Below, one piece after another: positions 26,271-37,127 of a DNA stretch of 64,000 bases. The notes beneath the pieces are model-generated. The model was not told the DNA's origin. It worked only from the letters and a program-made list of their open reading frames with translations, and did no database searches. Numbering within the stretch: the stretch's first letter is position 1; each line of letters opens with the position of its first letter. Location of the stretch: assembly GCA_028141225.1 (NCBI GenBank), contig JAOIPS010000003.1, positions 18,380 through 82,379 of the forward strand, written 5' to 3'. Origin of the DNA: Prochlorococcus sp. AH-736-L23 (GTDB taxonomy: Bacteria; Cyanobacteriota; Cyanobacteriia; PCC-6307; Cyanobiaceae). A program made the translations under genes and the position numbers.

Positions 26271-26561
26271 ATGTCTGAATACAGAGATTCGTCTTCAAAT
26301 AATCTTTTATCATTAATAAGCGGTGCTTTTATTGGAGCAGCAGGTCTAGCCTGGTGGTTAATATCCGAAGCAGACAAAAGAAAGGAGGAAAAAAAACAAA
26401 AAGCAATGATGTATTCTTCCAGAATTCAAGACGGTTCTGAAGCGATTGATTCAAATGAAAATATAAATGAAGATGAAGGAGAGAATCTTGAGAAGAAAGT
26501 TGAGCAACTTAATTCTGCAATTGCTGATGTGAGGAAGCAACTTGAAGAGTTGGGGCAATAG
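26271..26561 (+). CDS. Small single-span membrane protein with coiled coil (96 aa)
   Basis: A hydrophobic glycine-rich segment (SLISGAFIGAAGLAWWLI, about residues 14-31) is followed by a basic stretch and an acidic C-terminal coiled-coil-like region (LEKKVEQLNSAIADVRKQL). The pattern resembles small cyanobacterial YtxH-like membrane proteins. Function unknown. It lies between the UPRT-like gene and ilvD with 24-30 base spacers. Confidence 0.65.
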   Translation: MSEYRDSSSNNLLSLISGAFIGAAGLAWWLISEADKRKEEKKQKAMMYSSRIQDGSEAIDSNENINEDEGENLEKKVEQLNSAIADVRKQLEELGQ

Positions 26562-26584
26562 AATAAAAAAGGTTCTCAAATAAT

Positions 26585-28258
26585 ATGAATAAATTCAGAT
26601 CATCTGCAATAACCCAAGGTGTGCAAAGATCCCCTAACAGATCGATGTTAAGAGCTGTTGGATTTAATGATGAAGATTTTAATAAACCTATTATTGGAGT
26701 TGCAAATGGCTACAGCACCATAACACCATGCAATATCGGTTTAAATAAGTTAGCTCTAAAAGCTGAAGAATCAATAAAAAGATCAGGTGGGATGCCTCAG
26801 ATGTTTGGGACAATAACAGTAAGTGATGGGATTTCTATGGGAACAGAGGGTATGAAATATTCCCTAGTTTCAAGAGAAGTTATTGCTGATTCAATTGAAA
26901 CAGCATGCAATGCTCAGAGTATGGATGGAGTTCTTGCTATAGGTGGATGTGATAAAAATATGCCCGGTGCCATGATTGCTATTGCAAGAATGAATATTCC
27001 CTCAATTTTTATTTATGGAGGGACAATAAAGCCTGGGAAATTACATGGAGAAGATCTTACTGTTGTTAGTGCATTTGAAGCGGTTGGACAATTAACATCA
27101 GGTAAAATTAATGAAGAAAGGCTAATCCAAGTTGAGAAAAATTGTATTCCTGGTGCTGGTAGCTGTGGAGGAATGTTTACAGCTAATACAATGTCTGCGG
27201 TTATTGAAGTATTAGGGTTAAGTCTTCCTCACAGTTCCACTATGGCTGCTGAAGATCTTGAAAAAGAACTTAGTGCATACAAAAGTGCTGAGATATTAGT
27301 CTCTGCAATAGAAAAAGATATAAGACCTCTAGACCTAATGACTAAGAAAGCATTTGAAAATGCAATATCAGTAATTATGGCAATTGGCGGATCAACAAAT
27401 GCGGTTTTGCACATCTTAGCTATTGCGAATACTGCAGGAATAGATATCAACATAGATGATTTTGAGAGAATCAGGCAAAAAGTACCTGTTATTTGTGACC
27501 TTAAACCGAGTGGTAAATATGTGACGGTGGATCTTCATAAGGCAGGTGGAATTCCACAAGTAATGAAAATACTTTTGAATGCGGGATTAATTCATGGCGA
27601 TTGCAAAAATATTGAAGGCAAAACCATCTCAGAATACTTACAGAATATTCCAGATAAGCCACCAACGAATCAAAATGTCATAAGAGACATAGATGACCCT
27701 CTTTATAAAAAAGGACATCTAGCGATATTAAAAGGTAACTTGGCGAGCGAAGGTTCTGTAGCCAAAATTAGCGGAGTAAAAAACCCTGTACTAAAAGGTC
27801 CAGCAAAGATTTTTGAAAGTGAAGAGGATTGTTTGAAATCGATATTAAATAACGATATCAAAGCTGGTGATGTTGTTGTTATTAGAAACGAAGGTCCTGT
27901 TGGAGGTCCAGGCATGAGAGAGATGTTAGCTCCAACATCTGCTATTGTTGGTCAAGGCCTTGGCGAGAAGGTAGCTTTAATTACCGATGGCAGATTTAGC
28001 GGTGGTACCTATGGTCTTGTTGTGGGTCACATAGCTCCAGAGGCTGCTGTTGGAGGAAATATTGCTCTAATAAAACAAGGTGATTTAATTACAGTTGATG
28101 CTGTAAAACAACTAATTGAAGTTGATTTATCTGACGAAGAATTAGAAAAAAGGAAAAAAGATTGGGTGAAACCTATTCAAAAATACAAAAGAGGAATTCT
28201 TTCAAAATATTCGAGAATAGTAAGCACATCAAGTTTAGGGGCTGTTACTGATTTATAA
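26585..28258 (+). CDS. ilvD: Dihydroxy-acid dehydratase
   Basis: A 557-aa iron-sulfur enzyme of branched-chain amino acid synthesis. Cluster ligands appear in [25 protein letters not shown] and [14 protein letters not shown]. The Lys/Mg region and SDGI motif lie early, and [19 protein letters not shown] late. Full length with an ATG start. It converges on a minus strand hypothetical gene 22 bases downstream; the short gap has no strong terminator. Confidence 0.96.
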   Translation: MNKFRSSAITQGVQRSPNRSMLRAVGFNDEDFNKPIIGVANGYSTITPCNIGLNKLALKAEESIKRSGGMPQMFGTITVSDGISMGTEGMKYSLVSREVIADSIETACNAQSMDGVLAIGGCDKNMPGAMIAIARMNIPSIFIYGGTIKPGKLHGEDLTVVSAFEAVGQLTSGKINEERLIQVEKNCIPGAGSCGGMFTANTMSAVIEVLGLSLPHSSTMAAEDLEKELSAYKSAEILVSAIEKDIRPLDLMTKKAFENAISVIMAIGGSTNAVLHILAIANTAGIDINIDDFERIRQKVPVICDLKPSGKYVTVDLHKAGGIPQVMKILLNAGLIHGDCKNIEGKTISEYLQNIPDKPPTNQNVIRDIDDPLYKKGHLAILKGNLASEGSVAKISGVKNPVLKGPAKIFESEEDCLKSILNNDIKAGDVVVIRNEGPVGGPGMREMLAPTSAIVGQGLGEKVALITDGRFSGGTYGLVVGHIAPEAAVGGNIALIKQGDLITVDAVKQLIEVDLSDEELEKRKKDWVKPIQKYKRGILSKYSRIVSTSSLGAVTDL

Positions 28259-28279
28259 ATAAAATCAAGGTTTATTTTC

Positions 28280-28666
28280 TTAATCAATAAAACTTTTTAT
28301 CCTATTCGCTAAATTTTCCAATCTAGCGCTGTATTTTGGTGAGTTGCATTTTTTCCCATTATTGCTATCCATCCATAATGTTTTAACCCCACACCATAAT
28401 ATTGGTTCATCAGGGAAGTTAAGCTTAGAGATTACTAAAACCAATTCTTTATTTGATTTAAAAAGTTCTAATTCAAGATCATAAATTTCTATTCTTTTAC
28501 CTTCTTTATCTCGACATAAGATATTAACTGTTAAATCAATTTCTTCTTCTTCGAATTCGTATTCACCATTTATTTTTACGACAGAATGAACAAAAGGTTT
28601 ATTTGTTAAATCTGCTGATTTAGCGATTAAACTCTCTATATTATTTGGGGTATTTTCAAATAACAC
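28280..28666 (-). CDS. Conserved hypothetical protein (128 aa)
   Basis: A soluble, acidic, beta-rich protein (INGEYEFEEEEIDLTVNIL) with two late cysteines (LWCGVKTL, KKCNSP). GTG start overlapping the CIA30-like gene stop by 11 bases, which suggests translational coupling. I do not recognise the family. Context only: it sits downstream of a CIA30-type assembly factor. Confidence 0.6.
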   Translation of the reverse strand: MLFENTPNNIESLIAKSADLTNKPFVHSVVKINGEYEFEEEEIDLTVNILCRDKEGKRIEIYDLELELFKSNKELVLVISKLNFPDEPILWCGVKTLWMDSNNGKKCNSPKYSARLENLANRIKSFID

Positions 28667-29204
28667 TTATTGATTTAATTAAAACTTTTATTGAACCCTG
28701 TTTAAACTCATTATTAAGTAATCCATCATCACCGAACTTAGAGTGTAGTAGTTGCAATCTTTTAATTTTAGATGGCTTGAATTTAAATGGGAAACGTACT
28801 TTATTAGCTCTTACTGAAGGTTTTAGCTCTCTAAAAGGAATTTGAACATTTGTTGTCCCGAATTTTTTTGTTGGAAATGATTTAATCCATCTAAGTCCAC
28901 CCGGAATAAATTCGGTAAGTCCTAGTAGATCATCTTCACAAGCGACAGCAAATTTAAAAGTTCTTCCTTGTCCATCTATATTTAATTCAAAAGATGAATA
29001 CTCAGATACATTTAAAGAAGGTTTATATATGGATGATCTGCAACTAACAAATCCTCCTGCTTTCTCGACAATATTACCCTTTAATATCAAACCAGAATTT
29101 GAAATTTCACAAAAAGCTGAACTTGATCCGCCCATAACAGTATCATTTAATGTTTTCCAACCATCGAACTCCTTTTTCTGGAATAAAAATTTTTTCTTAC
29201 TCAT
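28656..29204 (-). CDS. CIA30-family protein (complex I intermediate-associated protein 30-like)
   Basis: A 182-aa protein with the CIA30/NDUFAF1 jelly-roll signature: W-K-T-LNDTVMGGSSSAF near the N terminus, GNIVEKAGGFVSCRS, and IPFRELKPSVR late. In mitochondria this family assembles complex I; in cyanobacteria an NDH-1 or other assembly role is plausible but unproven. No signal peptide, so cytoplasmic. Confidence 0.85.
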   Translation of the reverse strand: MSKKKFLFQKKEFDGWKTLNDTVMGGSSSAFCEISNSGLILKGNIVEKAGGFVSCRSSIYKPSLNVSEYSSFELNIDGQGRTFKFAVACEDDLLGLTEFIPGGLRWIKSFPTKKFGTTNVQIPFRELKPSVRANKVRFPFKFKPSKIKRLQLLHSKFGDDGLLNNEFKQGSIKVLIKSISVI

Positions 29205-29234
29205 TAAATAATTTGAATTATTAATAGACTCTAA

Positions 29235-29972
29235 CTAAAATTTTAAATCTTTTGCTGATTCTTGATCACAAAAAATTGAAATTTGATTAATAGATTTAAT
29301 TAATTTTGATGGTGTTCTATCTGGTGGTTCTTTTTCATCTAATAACCTCTGAAGAGCAATTCTTTTATTGGCTCCACTAACCAAAAATACAATCTTTGAT
29401 GAGGCTGAAAGTACCTTTGGAGTTAATGAAATTCTTTTTAATCCTTTGCCTTCATTAAAAATCACAAAATCATCTACATTATTATTTTTTTGATAAGGGA
29501 ATAGCGAAGCTGTGTGACCATCGTCTCCAAGACCTAATAAAGTTAAATCAAATGAGGGAGGGTTTGATCCGCATTTTTCAAATAATTTAGAAATAAATTG
29601 ATTTTTTGTAGCTTTATCATCAGCGTTTACTTCATTAAAAATTTCATAAAAATAAGCTTTAGATCCAAAATTAGTTAACAAAGAATTTTTCAACATTAAC
29701 GAGTTACTTAATTCTGAATTTGGATTAACACATCTTTCATCTCCTAAAAAAACATCAACTAAATCCCATTTAAGATTGCTTTTAGAAAGCAGTTGATACA
29801 CAGACTTAGGCGTTGAACCACCACTTACGCAAAATTTGAACCTGTCTTTCTTTTTTAAAGTATGGATAATATGACTTTCAATAAAGTTAAAAACAGCTGT
29901 TGATAGCTCTAATTTGTCTTTGTATATATCTATGGTGTATCCATTTTTGACCTTTTCAATCATTTCATCCAT
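29235..29972 (-). CDS. pgl: 6-Phosphogluconolactonase
   Basis: A 245-aa lactonase of the oxidative pentose phosphate pathway. It shows CVSGGSTPKSVYQLL, VFLGDERCVNP, LTLLGLGDDGHTASLFP, and VSGANKRIAL. Its start overlaps the end of gnd by 13 bases, so the two consecutive pathway enzymes are translationally coupled in one operon. Confidence 0.94.
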   Translation of the reverse strand: MDEMIEKVKNGYTIDIYKDKLELSTAVFNFIESHIIHTLKKKDRFKFCVSGGSTPKSVYQLLSKSNLKWDLVDVFLGDERCVNPNSELSNSLMLKNSLLTNFGSKAYFYEIFNEVNADDKATKNQFISKLFEKCGSNPPSFDLTLLGLGDDGHTASLFPYQKNNNVDDFVIFNEGKGLKRISLTPKVLSASSKIVFLVSGANKRIALQRLLDEKEPPDRTPSKLIKSINQISIFCDQESAKDLKF

Positions 29973-31378
29973 TCAGTATGAAAACTACCTTCCTTATCAA
30001 TTCTTTCATATGTATGAGAGCCAAAACAGTCTCTCATTGCCTGAACAAGATTCTGAGGAAGTCTATTGGTTCTATAACTATTTAAATAATCTAAAGTACT
30101 TGATAAACATGGGACTGGGATACCTGCCTTTGTGGATAGAGAGACTACTTTAGCTAAGTTATTTAATCTTGTCGCAATTTCATTATTAAACCAATCATCA
30201 AAAATTAAATTTTTTAGATTAGGGTCTTTGTTATAGGCATCTTGAATTTTACTTAATAATTTTGATCTAATTATGCAACCACCTTTCCATATTTGAGCAA
30301 TTGACGGCATATTCAAACCATAGTTATATACTGCAGATGCTTCTCTTAAAATATCCATACCTTGGGCATAGCTAGCAATTGTGGCAAGTACTACAGCATC
30401 AAATAAAGGTTTCATTCCATCTGATATATTTCCTAAATCAAAATCCTCTATCTCTTTAGATGGGATAGTTTTTTCAATCTCACTACGTTGCTCTTTTAAA
30501 GAACTCATTACTCTTGCATTTAAAGATGCATAAATAGTTGGTACTGACACCCCCAGTTCTAGAGCACTTACTACAGTCCATAACCCTGTACCTTTCTGGC
30601 CAGCTTTATCTAATATTTTTTCCACTACATCATCTCCAGTCATCTCATCTTTTGTATTTAGACAAATCTCTGTTATCTCAACAAGATAGGAAGCTAATTC
30701 ATCAGTATTATTCCAAATACCAAATACCTCTGACATCTGCTGTCCATTCATACCTTTGACTCTCTTCATAAGGTCATAAGCTTCTGCAAGTATTTGTTCA
30801 ATTCCATATTCAATTCCGTTATGAACAGTTTTTACAAAATGACCTGAGCCTCCTGGTCCAACATATGCAACACATGGTCCGTCTTCAACTTTGGCAGCCA
30901 TTTTTGTTAATAGGCTTTCTATTGCATCATATGAAGCCTTAGTACCACCGGGCATCATACTTGGACCCTCTAGAGCTCCTTTGGCACCTCCCGAGACTCC
31001 CATCCCAATGTATCCAAAACTTTTACTTTCAAGAGTATTCACTCTTCTTTCTGTATCTTTAAATTGAGAGTTGCCACCATCTATTAATAAATCTCCTTCC
31101 TCGAGATATCCAGAAATATTATCAATGACGGCATCTGTTGCAGGTCCAGCTTTTACCATCATTAGAATTCTTCTTGGTCTCTCTAGCTTATTAACAAATT
31201 CTTCAAGAGTTTCAGCTCCTTCTATATTCTTCCCAAGGCCACGACCTTGTAAAAATTCTTTTGTTTTTGAGTAAGTCCTATTAAAAACTACACTAGAAAA
31301 TCCATTTCTCTCTGCGTTAAGAACTAAATTTTCGCCCATAACACCAAGACCTATTAAACCAAAATGTGCCTTGGACAT
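29960..31378 (-). CDS. gnd: 6-Phosphogluconate dehydrogenase (decarboxylating)
   Basis: A 472-aa NADP enzyme. The N-terminal GLIGLGVMGENLVLNAERNG is the cofactor site, GMGVSGGAKGALEGPSMMPGG the substrate loop, and GPGGSGHFVKTVHNGIEYG carries the catalytic Lys. The all-helical C-terminal domain ends with FHTEW. Full length. It is part of a gnd-pgl operon, downstream of glgC on the same strand. Confidence 0.96.
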   Translation of the reverse strand: MSKAHFGLIGLGVMGENLVLNAERNGFSSVVFNRTYSKTKEFLQGRGLGKNIEGAETLEEFVNKLERPRRILMMVKAGPATDAVIDNISGYLEEGDLLIDGGNSQFKDTERRVNTLESKSFGYIGMGVSGGAKGALEGPSMMPGGTKASYDAIESLLTKMAAKVEDGPCVAYVGPGGSGHFVKTVHNGIEYGIEQILAEAYDLMKRVKGMNGQQMSEVFGIWNNTDELASYLVEITEICLNTKDEMTGDDVVEKILDKAGQKGTGLWTVVSALELGVSVPTIYASLNARVMSSLKEQRSEIEKTIPSKEIEDFDLGNISDGMKPLFDAVVLATIASYAQGMDILREASAVYNYGLNMPSIAQIWKGGCIIRSKLLSKIQDAYNKDPNLKNLIFDDWFNNEIATRLNNLAKVVSLSTKAGIPVPCLSSTLDYLNSYRTNRLPQNLVQAMRDCFGSHTYERIDKEGSFHTEWMK

Positions 31379-31473
31379 AAAAAATTAAAAAACTCAATAA
31401 ATATAGTTTGCCTGCAACTCAACAAAATTGCTCAAAAAAAATACTTATGTCAGCGAAAAATGATGGAAAAGAT

Positions 31474-32769
31474 TTAAATGACAGTTCCGTTTGCAATAGT
31501 TGCATTTTTAACTACTACAACAATTCCATTTCTGATATAAAAGCCCAATTCTGGCTTATCTGCTTCTTCTACTCGATCTTTATTAATGATCACGACATTA
31601 TCGCCAATTCTTGTATTCTTATCAAGAATTGATCTTTTTACAGTAGTACCCTCACCTACACCAAGAGGCGTTCCGCCCCCTTTTCTTAATTCAATCCTCT
31701 CTTCAGGGGATTCAAAAAAATCGGCTCCCATAACAAGAGTATCCTCAAGAACCGAGTCACTTTCAATCCTACTTCTTACACCTAAAACACAATGTAAAAT
31801 ACTGCATGACTTCAAGATTGTACCTTCACAAACAATTGAATCAGTAATTTGAGCATCTACAAGTTTAGAAGGGGGTAAAAATCTAGGTCTAGTATAAATT
31901 GGAAATTTCTCATCATAAAAACTAAATGGAGGTTTTGGTTGCTCAGTTAATGCAAGGTTTGACTCGAAGAATGCTCCAATAGTTCCAATATCTTCCCAAT
32001 AATCATCGAAAACATAACTTTTAAGAGTATCGCCTCTATTGAGGGCTTCTGGAATTATGTCCTTACCAAAATCTGTATAATTAGGGTATTTATTTAGAAG
32101 ATCGAAAAGAGTATTTCTGCTGAAAACGTAAATACCCATAGAGGCTAGATATGGTTTTTCGGCGGCTGACTCCTTACTTAATCCAAATTTTGAAGTATCT
32201 ACTGCCATAGCCTTCAACTTCTCTCCAGTAGGCTTTTCACTAAATTCTTTTATATTTCCTACATCATCTGTTCTCATTAGGCCAAAACCTTCTGCTTGAG
32301 CTTCATCAACAGGCAAAGCTGCAACAGTTAAATCAGCAGCATTATCTCTATGATGTTGAACAAATAAACTGTAGTCCATTCTGTACAGTTGATCCCCTGA
32401 CAATATTAAATATTCATCAACATCCCATTCTTGAAATAACCATTGGTATTTTCTTACAGCATCAGCAGTACCTTCAAACCACTTAGGGCTATCAGGAGTC
32501 TGTTGCGCGGCTAAAACCTCCACAAATCCTTGGCCGAAGGGGCCATTTAAATTATAGGTTCTTCCTATATGTCTATTTAGAGATGCACTATTGAACTGGG
32601 TCAATACGTACATTTTTTCAATGCCCGAATTTATACAATTACTAATTGGTATATCTATTAAACGATACTTACCTGCCAACGGCACAGCAGGTTTAGCCCT
32701 CATTTTTGTTAAAGGGTAAAGTCTAGAACCTTTTCCTCCTCCGAGGATTATGGCCAACACACGCTTCAT
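31474..32769 (-). CDS. glgC: Glucose-1-phosphate adenylyltransferase
   Basis: A 431-aa ADP-glucose pyrophosphorylase for glycogen synthesis. It has the nucleotide-binding [22 protein letters not shown], the catalytic Asp in [11 protein letters not shown], the glucose-phosphate motif EKPTGEKL, and a C-terminal beta helix with allosteric site residues. The N-terminal sensor and the length match cyanobacterial/plant enzymes activated by 3-phosphoglycerate. Confidence 0.96.
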   Translation of the reverse strand: MKRVLAIILGGGKGSRLYPLTKMRAKPAVPLAGKYRLIDIPISNCINSGIEKMYVLTQFNSASLNRHIGRTYNLNGPFGQGFVEVLAAQQTPDSPKWFEGTADAVRKYQWLFQEWDVDEYLILSGDQLYRMDYSLFVQHHRDNAADLTVAALPVDEAQAEGFGLMRTDDVGNIKEFSEKPTGEKLKAMAVDTSKFGLSKESAAEKPYLASMGIYVFSRNTLFDLLNKYPNYTDFGKDIIPEALNRGDTLKSYVFDDYWEDIGTIGAFFESNLALTEQPKPPFSFYDEKFPIYTRPRFLPPSKLVDAQITDSIVCEGTILKSCSILHCVLGVRSRIESDSVLEDTLVMGADFFESPEERIELRKGGGTPLGVGEGTTVKRSILDKNTRIGDNVVIINKDRVEEADKPELGFYIRNGIVVVVKNATIANGTVI

Positions 32770-32899
32770 TCAATCTATGGGGGGTAGATATACAACTACC
32801 TAAAGTAACTGATTATGGGCAAATTTAGAAATACTAATGGTCAGTTTACGAAGGTATTTCGATAAATCACTAGAAAAACTTAATATAAATTGAGAAAAA

Positions 32900-34210
32900 T
32901 TAGTTATTTTTGTCCTCTTCTACCAAAGAAAACAATTTTTCAACGATTTTCAAAGAAACCTGTCTTTCTTCTCTTGATTGAGGACTTCTCAACTTGGTAA
33001 CAGGCGTATGTAGTATTTTATTGATAATTCCTTTAGTCAGCGCTTCCACAACTTTTCTTTCTCGAGCCGAAAAATCTGGTCCCATCCTACTAAGTGCTTT
33101 TTGCAATTCCTCTTTTCTAATTAGCTCCAAATCTGATCGAAGTTTATTAATTACTGGAACCGCCTCTAAACTTGCCCACCACTCTAGAAAAATGATCCTT
33201 TCTTCTTCTACTAAAAATTCCGCTTCCTTTGCTATTTTTTGTCTAAATTCTTGATTTCTTGAAACTACCTCTTGCAAGTCATCCACATCAAATGATTTTA
33301 CAAATTCATGTTGTTTGACATCATTAGATATATTCCTCGGTACACCAATATCAATAAATTTAAGTCTATTACTCAAATTTAATTTTTCAATTTTTGCCAG
33401 ATCAATAATTGGCTCTTCTGAAGCAGTACTGGTGAAAACAATTGAAGATAGTGATATGTTTTCTTCTAATTCGTTTAAACCTCTACAAAGAATCTTTAAA
33501 TCAGGAAAGTCTTGAGCAAGATTTAATGCTCTATCAATATTTCTATTTAAAAGGATAAGTTTATGACATCCTTTTGATTTTAAATGAGTTATTAAAAGCC
33601 TACTCATTCGTCCCGCGCCAACAACAAGAACATTCTCTGATTCCAAACTTGCAAGAGTATCAAAACCCTTTTCTTGTCCGATTTTTAATTGAGCAAGTTC
33701 TACCGCTGCTGAACTAATTGATACGGCTCCAGTTCCTAAATTTGTTTCAGATCTTACTTTTTTACCTGTACTAACTGATTGGGTTAATAATCTATTAAGA
33801 ATTGGTCCAGTAGATTGATTCTCTTGACCTAATCTCATCATTTTTTTTACCTGCGAAAGGATTTGTCCTTCTCCTAAAACGAGGCTATCGAGTCCTGCCG
33901 AGACTTTCATCAAATGCAAAACTGCTTCTTCCTGTCTAAAGCAAAAAAGATGTGGATTTAAATCTTCAAAAATAATTCCAGAATATTCTGATATAAATTC
34001 TTTTATAGATGAAATTCCAGTATTTTTATCCTTTACTAGTGCGTATATTTCCAGCCTATTACAAGTACTTAAGATCGACACCTCTAACACATCAGAGAAA
34101 GCTTTTAATGCTTTCAATGATTCTGTGATGGATTGGTCAGGAATACTTAACTTCTCACGCACTTCAACAGGTGCCGTGCGATGACTCAGTCCGACGACAA
34201 CAATATGCAT
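32900..34210 (-). CDS. hemA: Glutamyl-tRNA reductase
   Basis: A 436-aa enzyme that makes glutamate-1-semialdehyde from Glu-tRNA, the committed step to chlorophyll and haem. The nucleophilic Cys50 lies in LSTCNRLEIY, GLSHRTAP opens the protein, and the NADPH domain shows VVGAGRMSRLL. The C-terminal helical dimerisation domain is complete. It lies 18 bases downstream of glpX and 130 bases from glgC; that gap has no ORF and presumably holds the glgC promoter. Confidence 0.96.
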   Translation of the reverse strand: MHIVVVGLSHRTAPVEVREKLSIPDQSITESLKALKAFSDVLEVSILSTCNRLEIYALVKDKNTGISSIKEFISEYSGIIFEDLNPHLFCFRQEEAVLHLMKVSAGLDSLVLGEGQILSQVKKMMRLGQENQSTGPILNRLLTQSVSTGKKVRSETNLGTGAVSISSAAVELAQLKIGQEKGFDTLASLESENVLVVGAGRMSRLLITHLKSKGCHKLILLNRNIDRALNLAQDFPDLKILCRGLNELEENISLSSIVFTSTASEEPIIDLAKIEKLNLSNRLKFIDIGVPRNISNDVKQHEFVKSFDVDDLQEVVSRNQEFRQKIAKEAEFLVEEERIIFLEWWASLEAVPVINKLRSDLELIRKEELQKALSRMGPDFSARERKVVEALTKGIINKILHTPVTKLRSPQSREERQVSLKIVEKLFSLVEEDKNN

Positions 34211-34228
34211 AATATCAACAATGAATTT

Positions 34229-35230
34229 TTAAAGGCTGATACTCTTAGCACCATCTTTTATATGGACAGTATTTGTGAATCTTGCAGTACTATCTAGTGT
34301 ACTAATAACTAGACTGCTTGTTCTAACACAATCCCTTTCAAATTTAACTCCGTCAAATAGTAATCCATCGGTTATTCCACTTCCAGCAAAAACGACATTT
34401 TCTCCAGATGCCAATTCATTAGCTTCATAGATTTTATCTATATCAGTAATACCCATTTCATTAAGACGTTTTATATTTCCTTCTTTTGTGTAATCAGCCC
34501 ATTCAGAAGTTTGAGCGATTGCTGGATCATAAACTAATTGTCCTTGAAAGTGTCCGCCTAGAGCTCTCATTGCAGCAGCTGAAATAACACCCTCTGGAGC
34601 TGCACCTATACCCATCAAGCAATGTGTTCCAGTTCCTGCAAAACCACATGCAATCGCAGCTTGTACATCACCATCAGAAATCGGTTGTACTTTTGCACCA
34701 CATCCTCGAATCTCTTTAATTAAATCTTTATGCCTAGTTCTATCCATTACAACAACAGTAAGCTCATCAATAGAAAGACCCAAGCAATCACTTAGTATCT
34801 TCAAGTTTTCAGTAGCTGAATTTCTAATATCTACTTTACCTTTGGCCGCAGGAGGCGCTGCTAATTTATTCATGTAAAAATCAGGAGCATTGAAAAGGCC
34901 ACCCGTATCAGAGGCAGCTAAAACCGCCATAGAACCTCTTTGATTATTCGCACAAAGATTAGTTCCTTCACAAGGATCTACGGCAAAATCTACCCCTGGG
35001 CCACTTCCACTACCAACTTCTTCACCTATATAAAGCATAGGTGCTTCATCTCTTTCACCTTCTCCAATAACAATTTTCCCTTTCATTTCAATTTTGCCCA
35101 TTCGCAATCTCATTGCTTCGACAGCTGCAGCATCAGCTTCATCTTTTTGACCAAGTCCTGTTAGTTTTGCTGATGCAATAGCAGCTTGCTCGACAACTTC
35201 GAGAATTTCTTGAATTAAAGTTTGATTCAC
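34229..35230 (-). CDS. glpX: Class II fructose-1,6-/sedoheptulose-1,7-bisphosphatase
   Basis: A 333-aa GlpX-type bisphosphatase, the bifunctional Calvin-cycle enzyme of cyanobacteria. It has [41 protein letters not shown], and [13 protein letters not shown]. Length and ATG start are normal. It is divergent from rpe, another Calvin-cycle gene, across a 187-base regulatory region. Confidence 0.95.
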   Translation of the reverse strand: MNQTLIQEILEVVEQAAIASAKLTGLGQKDEADAAAVEAMRLRMGKIEMKGKIVIGEGERDEAPMLYIGEEVGSGSGPGVDFAVDPCEGTNLCANNQRGSMAVLAASDTGGLFNAPDFYMNKLAAPPAAKGKVDIRNSATENLKILSDCLGLSIDELTVVVMDRTRHKDLIKEIRGCGAKVQPISDGDVQAAIACGFAGTGTHCLMGIGAAPEGVISAAAMRALGGHFQGQLVYDPAIAQTSEWADYTKEGNIKRLNEMGITDIDKIYEANELASGENVVFAGSGITDGLLFDGVKFERDCVRTSSLVISTLDSTARFTNTVHIKDGAKSISL

Positions 35231-35270
35231 AATTAAATTTTGAGGATTTTCTAAAAGGTTTTGAGTATGA

Positions 35271-35299
35271 TCTCATAAAAAGTGCCATTTTCTATGAGA
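35271..35299. promoter_or_regulatory. Dyad/hairpin in the glpX-rpe divergent region
   Basis: TCTCATA (35271-35277) and TATGAGA (35293-35299) are perfect complements. The interior adds AAAA/TTTT pairing with a single bulged C around GTGCCA. It lies about 40 bases before the glpX start. It could be an operator dyad or a glpX leader hairpin. The rest of the 187-base gap contains no ORF; a TATAGT near 35392-35397 could serve rpe. Confidence 0.35.
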
Positions 35300-35417
35300 A
35301 TTATTATGCTAGTAAGCTTTTTTTAACTCTTTACAGCTGTTACTTTATCAGGCCGTGACTTGAAATTAGGAATAAACAACTAAATATAGTATCTTTATTA
35401 AATATTTTAAAAATTAA

Positions 35418-36173
35418 ATGACCGAGTCAAATCAAGCAAATTTAACTGGTGCAAATAGACCAATTCAAATAATTCCTTCAGTTTTACCAGCAGATTGGGC
35501 AAATATGGGGGCATGTGTGAAAGAGCTTGAGGAAGCTGGGGTAGATAGGATTCAATTTGATGTAATGGATGGAAATTTCGTGCCAAATCTTACATTTGGT
35601 CCTGAAATGATTGCTGCATGCAGAAAATATTGCAATGTCCCTTTTGAAACTCAATTAATGGTTAGCCAGTACAACTGTGAAACCATGCTTGAATCTTACG
35701 TAAACGCTACAAAAGGGGCGAATGGTGAACCAGGAGTAGTAATAGCTCATGCAGAAGCAAATATTCACTTGCATAGAGTTCTCGGCAGAATAAAAGATTT
35801 AGGAGGATCTCCTTCTGTAGCGTTAAACCCTCATACTCCTTTTGAAATGATTAAAAACATCATGGATATGGTTGATCATGTTTTGGTTATGACAGTTAAT
35901 CCAGGCTTTGGAGGACAAGCTTATATACCAACAATGCTCAATAAAATCAGAGAAATAAGAAACTTTATTATCGAAAAAAACTTAAATGTCGACATTGAAG
36001 TTGATGGGGGGATAAAAGCAAATTGGACTATTTCACAATGTGCTGATGCTGGTGCGAATTGTTTTATTGCAGGAAGTGGAATGTTTGCTTACCCCACATT
36101 AAAAGAGGGATGTGATGACTTGAGAAAAGTAGCACAAGAAGCACAAAAGGGTAATGTTCTTTCAGAACCTTAA
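35418..36173 (+). CDS. rpe: Ribulose-phosphate 3-epimerase
   Basis: A 251-aa beta/alpha barrel interconverting ribulose- and xylulose-5-phosphate in the Calvin and pentose phosphate pathways. The metal and catalytic residues are in FDVMDGNFVPNLTFGP, VVIAHAEAN, VLVMTVNPGFGGQ and IEVDGGIK. There is a short nonconserved N-terminal extension (TESNQANLTGANRP). It is convergent with ccsA. Confidence 0.96.
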   Translation: MTESNQANLTGANRPIQIIPSVLPADWANMGACVKELEEAGVDRIQFDVMDGNFVPNLTFGPEMIAACRKYCNVPFETQLMVSQYNCETMLESYVNATKGANGEPGVVIAHAEANIHLHRVLGRIKDLGGSPSVALNPHTPFEMIKNIMDMVDHVLVMTVNPGFGGQAYIPTMLNKIREIRNFIIEKNLNVDIEVDGGIKANWTISQCADAGANCFIAGSGMFAYPTLKEGCDDLRKVAQEAQKGNVLSEP

Positions 36174-36197
36174 TAAATATTCTGAGTGATTATCAAA

Positions 36198-37127
36198 TTA
36201 TCCAAAGATCCAGCCATAACTATGTAACCCTATTCCTAAGAAATTAACACCTAAATAACATACTAAAACCACTAAAAAGCCTGTAGATGCCAATAATGCC
36301 GGTCTTCGTCCTTGCCAACCCTTACTTATTCTCATATGCAGATAAGCGGCATAAAATAACCATGAGATAAATGCCCACGTTTCTTTTGGATCCCAACTCC
36401 ACCATGTGCCCCAAGCCTCATTAGCCCAAACCGCGCCTGAAATTAAACCAAGAGTCAAAAGAACAAAGCCTATTAATATAGAGCGATAACTTAATGTATC
36501 TAATTCTTCTGAATGAGAAAATTCAATAGATTCAACTAAATCATTTAAAGGATGGTTATTAGAAATTTTAAACCCTCCAACACCTGTCGAACTACTTCTG
36601 ATTTGAAGCGGAATATTTTTATTAACGAACAAAACTGAAACTGAAAGTAAAGAACCTATTATTAATGCAGCATAACTAAGCATTACAACACTAACATGCA
36701 TAATTAACCAACTAGATCTTAAAGCTGGAACCAAGTTGGATGATACTTTCAAATCGTCAGGCAACACAAAGCAGGCAAAGGCCACAGTTAGTAACTCAAT
36801 AGGTATGGCAATTGAGGGAATTATTGGAGATTGATATTCCCTTTCAATCAATAGTTGTCCCATTGTGATCCCCCAAGTAAGAAAATAAAGAGATTCATAT
36901 AAATTGCTAATAGGAAAGTGTCCAGAAATTGACCACCTAAAAAGTAATTGTAAAGATATGAATAAATTCACTAAGATCGTTAGGAGTCTCACGGTGAAAG
37001 AAGACTTTTTTTTAAAAACTGCAACTAATGATATGGGTAAGTTAACTAATAAAAAATAAAAGACTAATAGACCCAGGACGGAAACTGGGTCATATATTAA
37101 ATTTTTAAAAAGATTATCTAGTATCAT
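36198..37127 (-). CDS. ccsA: Cytochrome c biogenesis protein CcsA (system II haem exporter/ligase subunit)
   Basis: A 309-aa membrane protein with about eight hydrophobic segments and the diagnostic tryptophan-rich WGTWWSWDPKETWAFISW loop. Conserved histidines occur in the flanking segments (WLIMHVSV, GIGLHSYG). With Ccs1 it delivers haem to apocytochromes c on the lumenal side. It is downstream of the LptB-like gene by 113 bases. Confidence 0.95.
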   Translation of the reverse strand: MILDNLFKNLIYDPVSVLGLLVFYFLLVNLPISLVAVFKKKSSFTVRLLTILVNLFISLQLLFRWSISGHFPISNLYESLYFLTWGITMGQLLIEREYQSPIIPSIAIPIELLTVAFACFVLPDDLKVSSNLVPALRSSWLIMHVSVVMLSYAALIIGSLLSVSVLFVNKNIPLQIRSSSTGVGGFKISNNHPLNDLVESIEFSHSEELDTLSYRSILIGFVLLTLGLISGAVWANEAWGTWWSWDPKETWAFISWLFYAAYLHMRISKGWQGRRPALLASTGFLVVLVCYLGVNFLGIGLHSYGWIFG

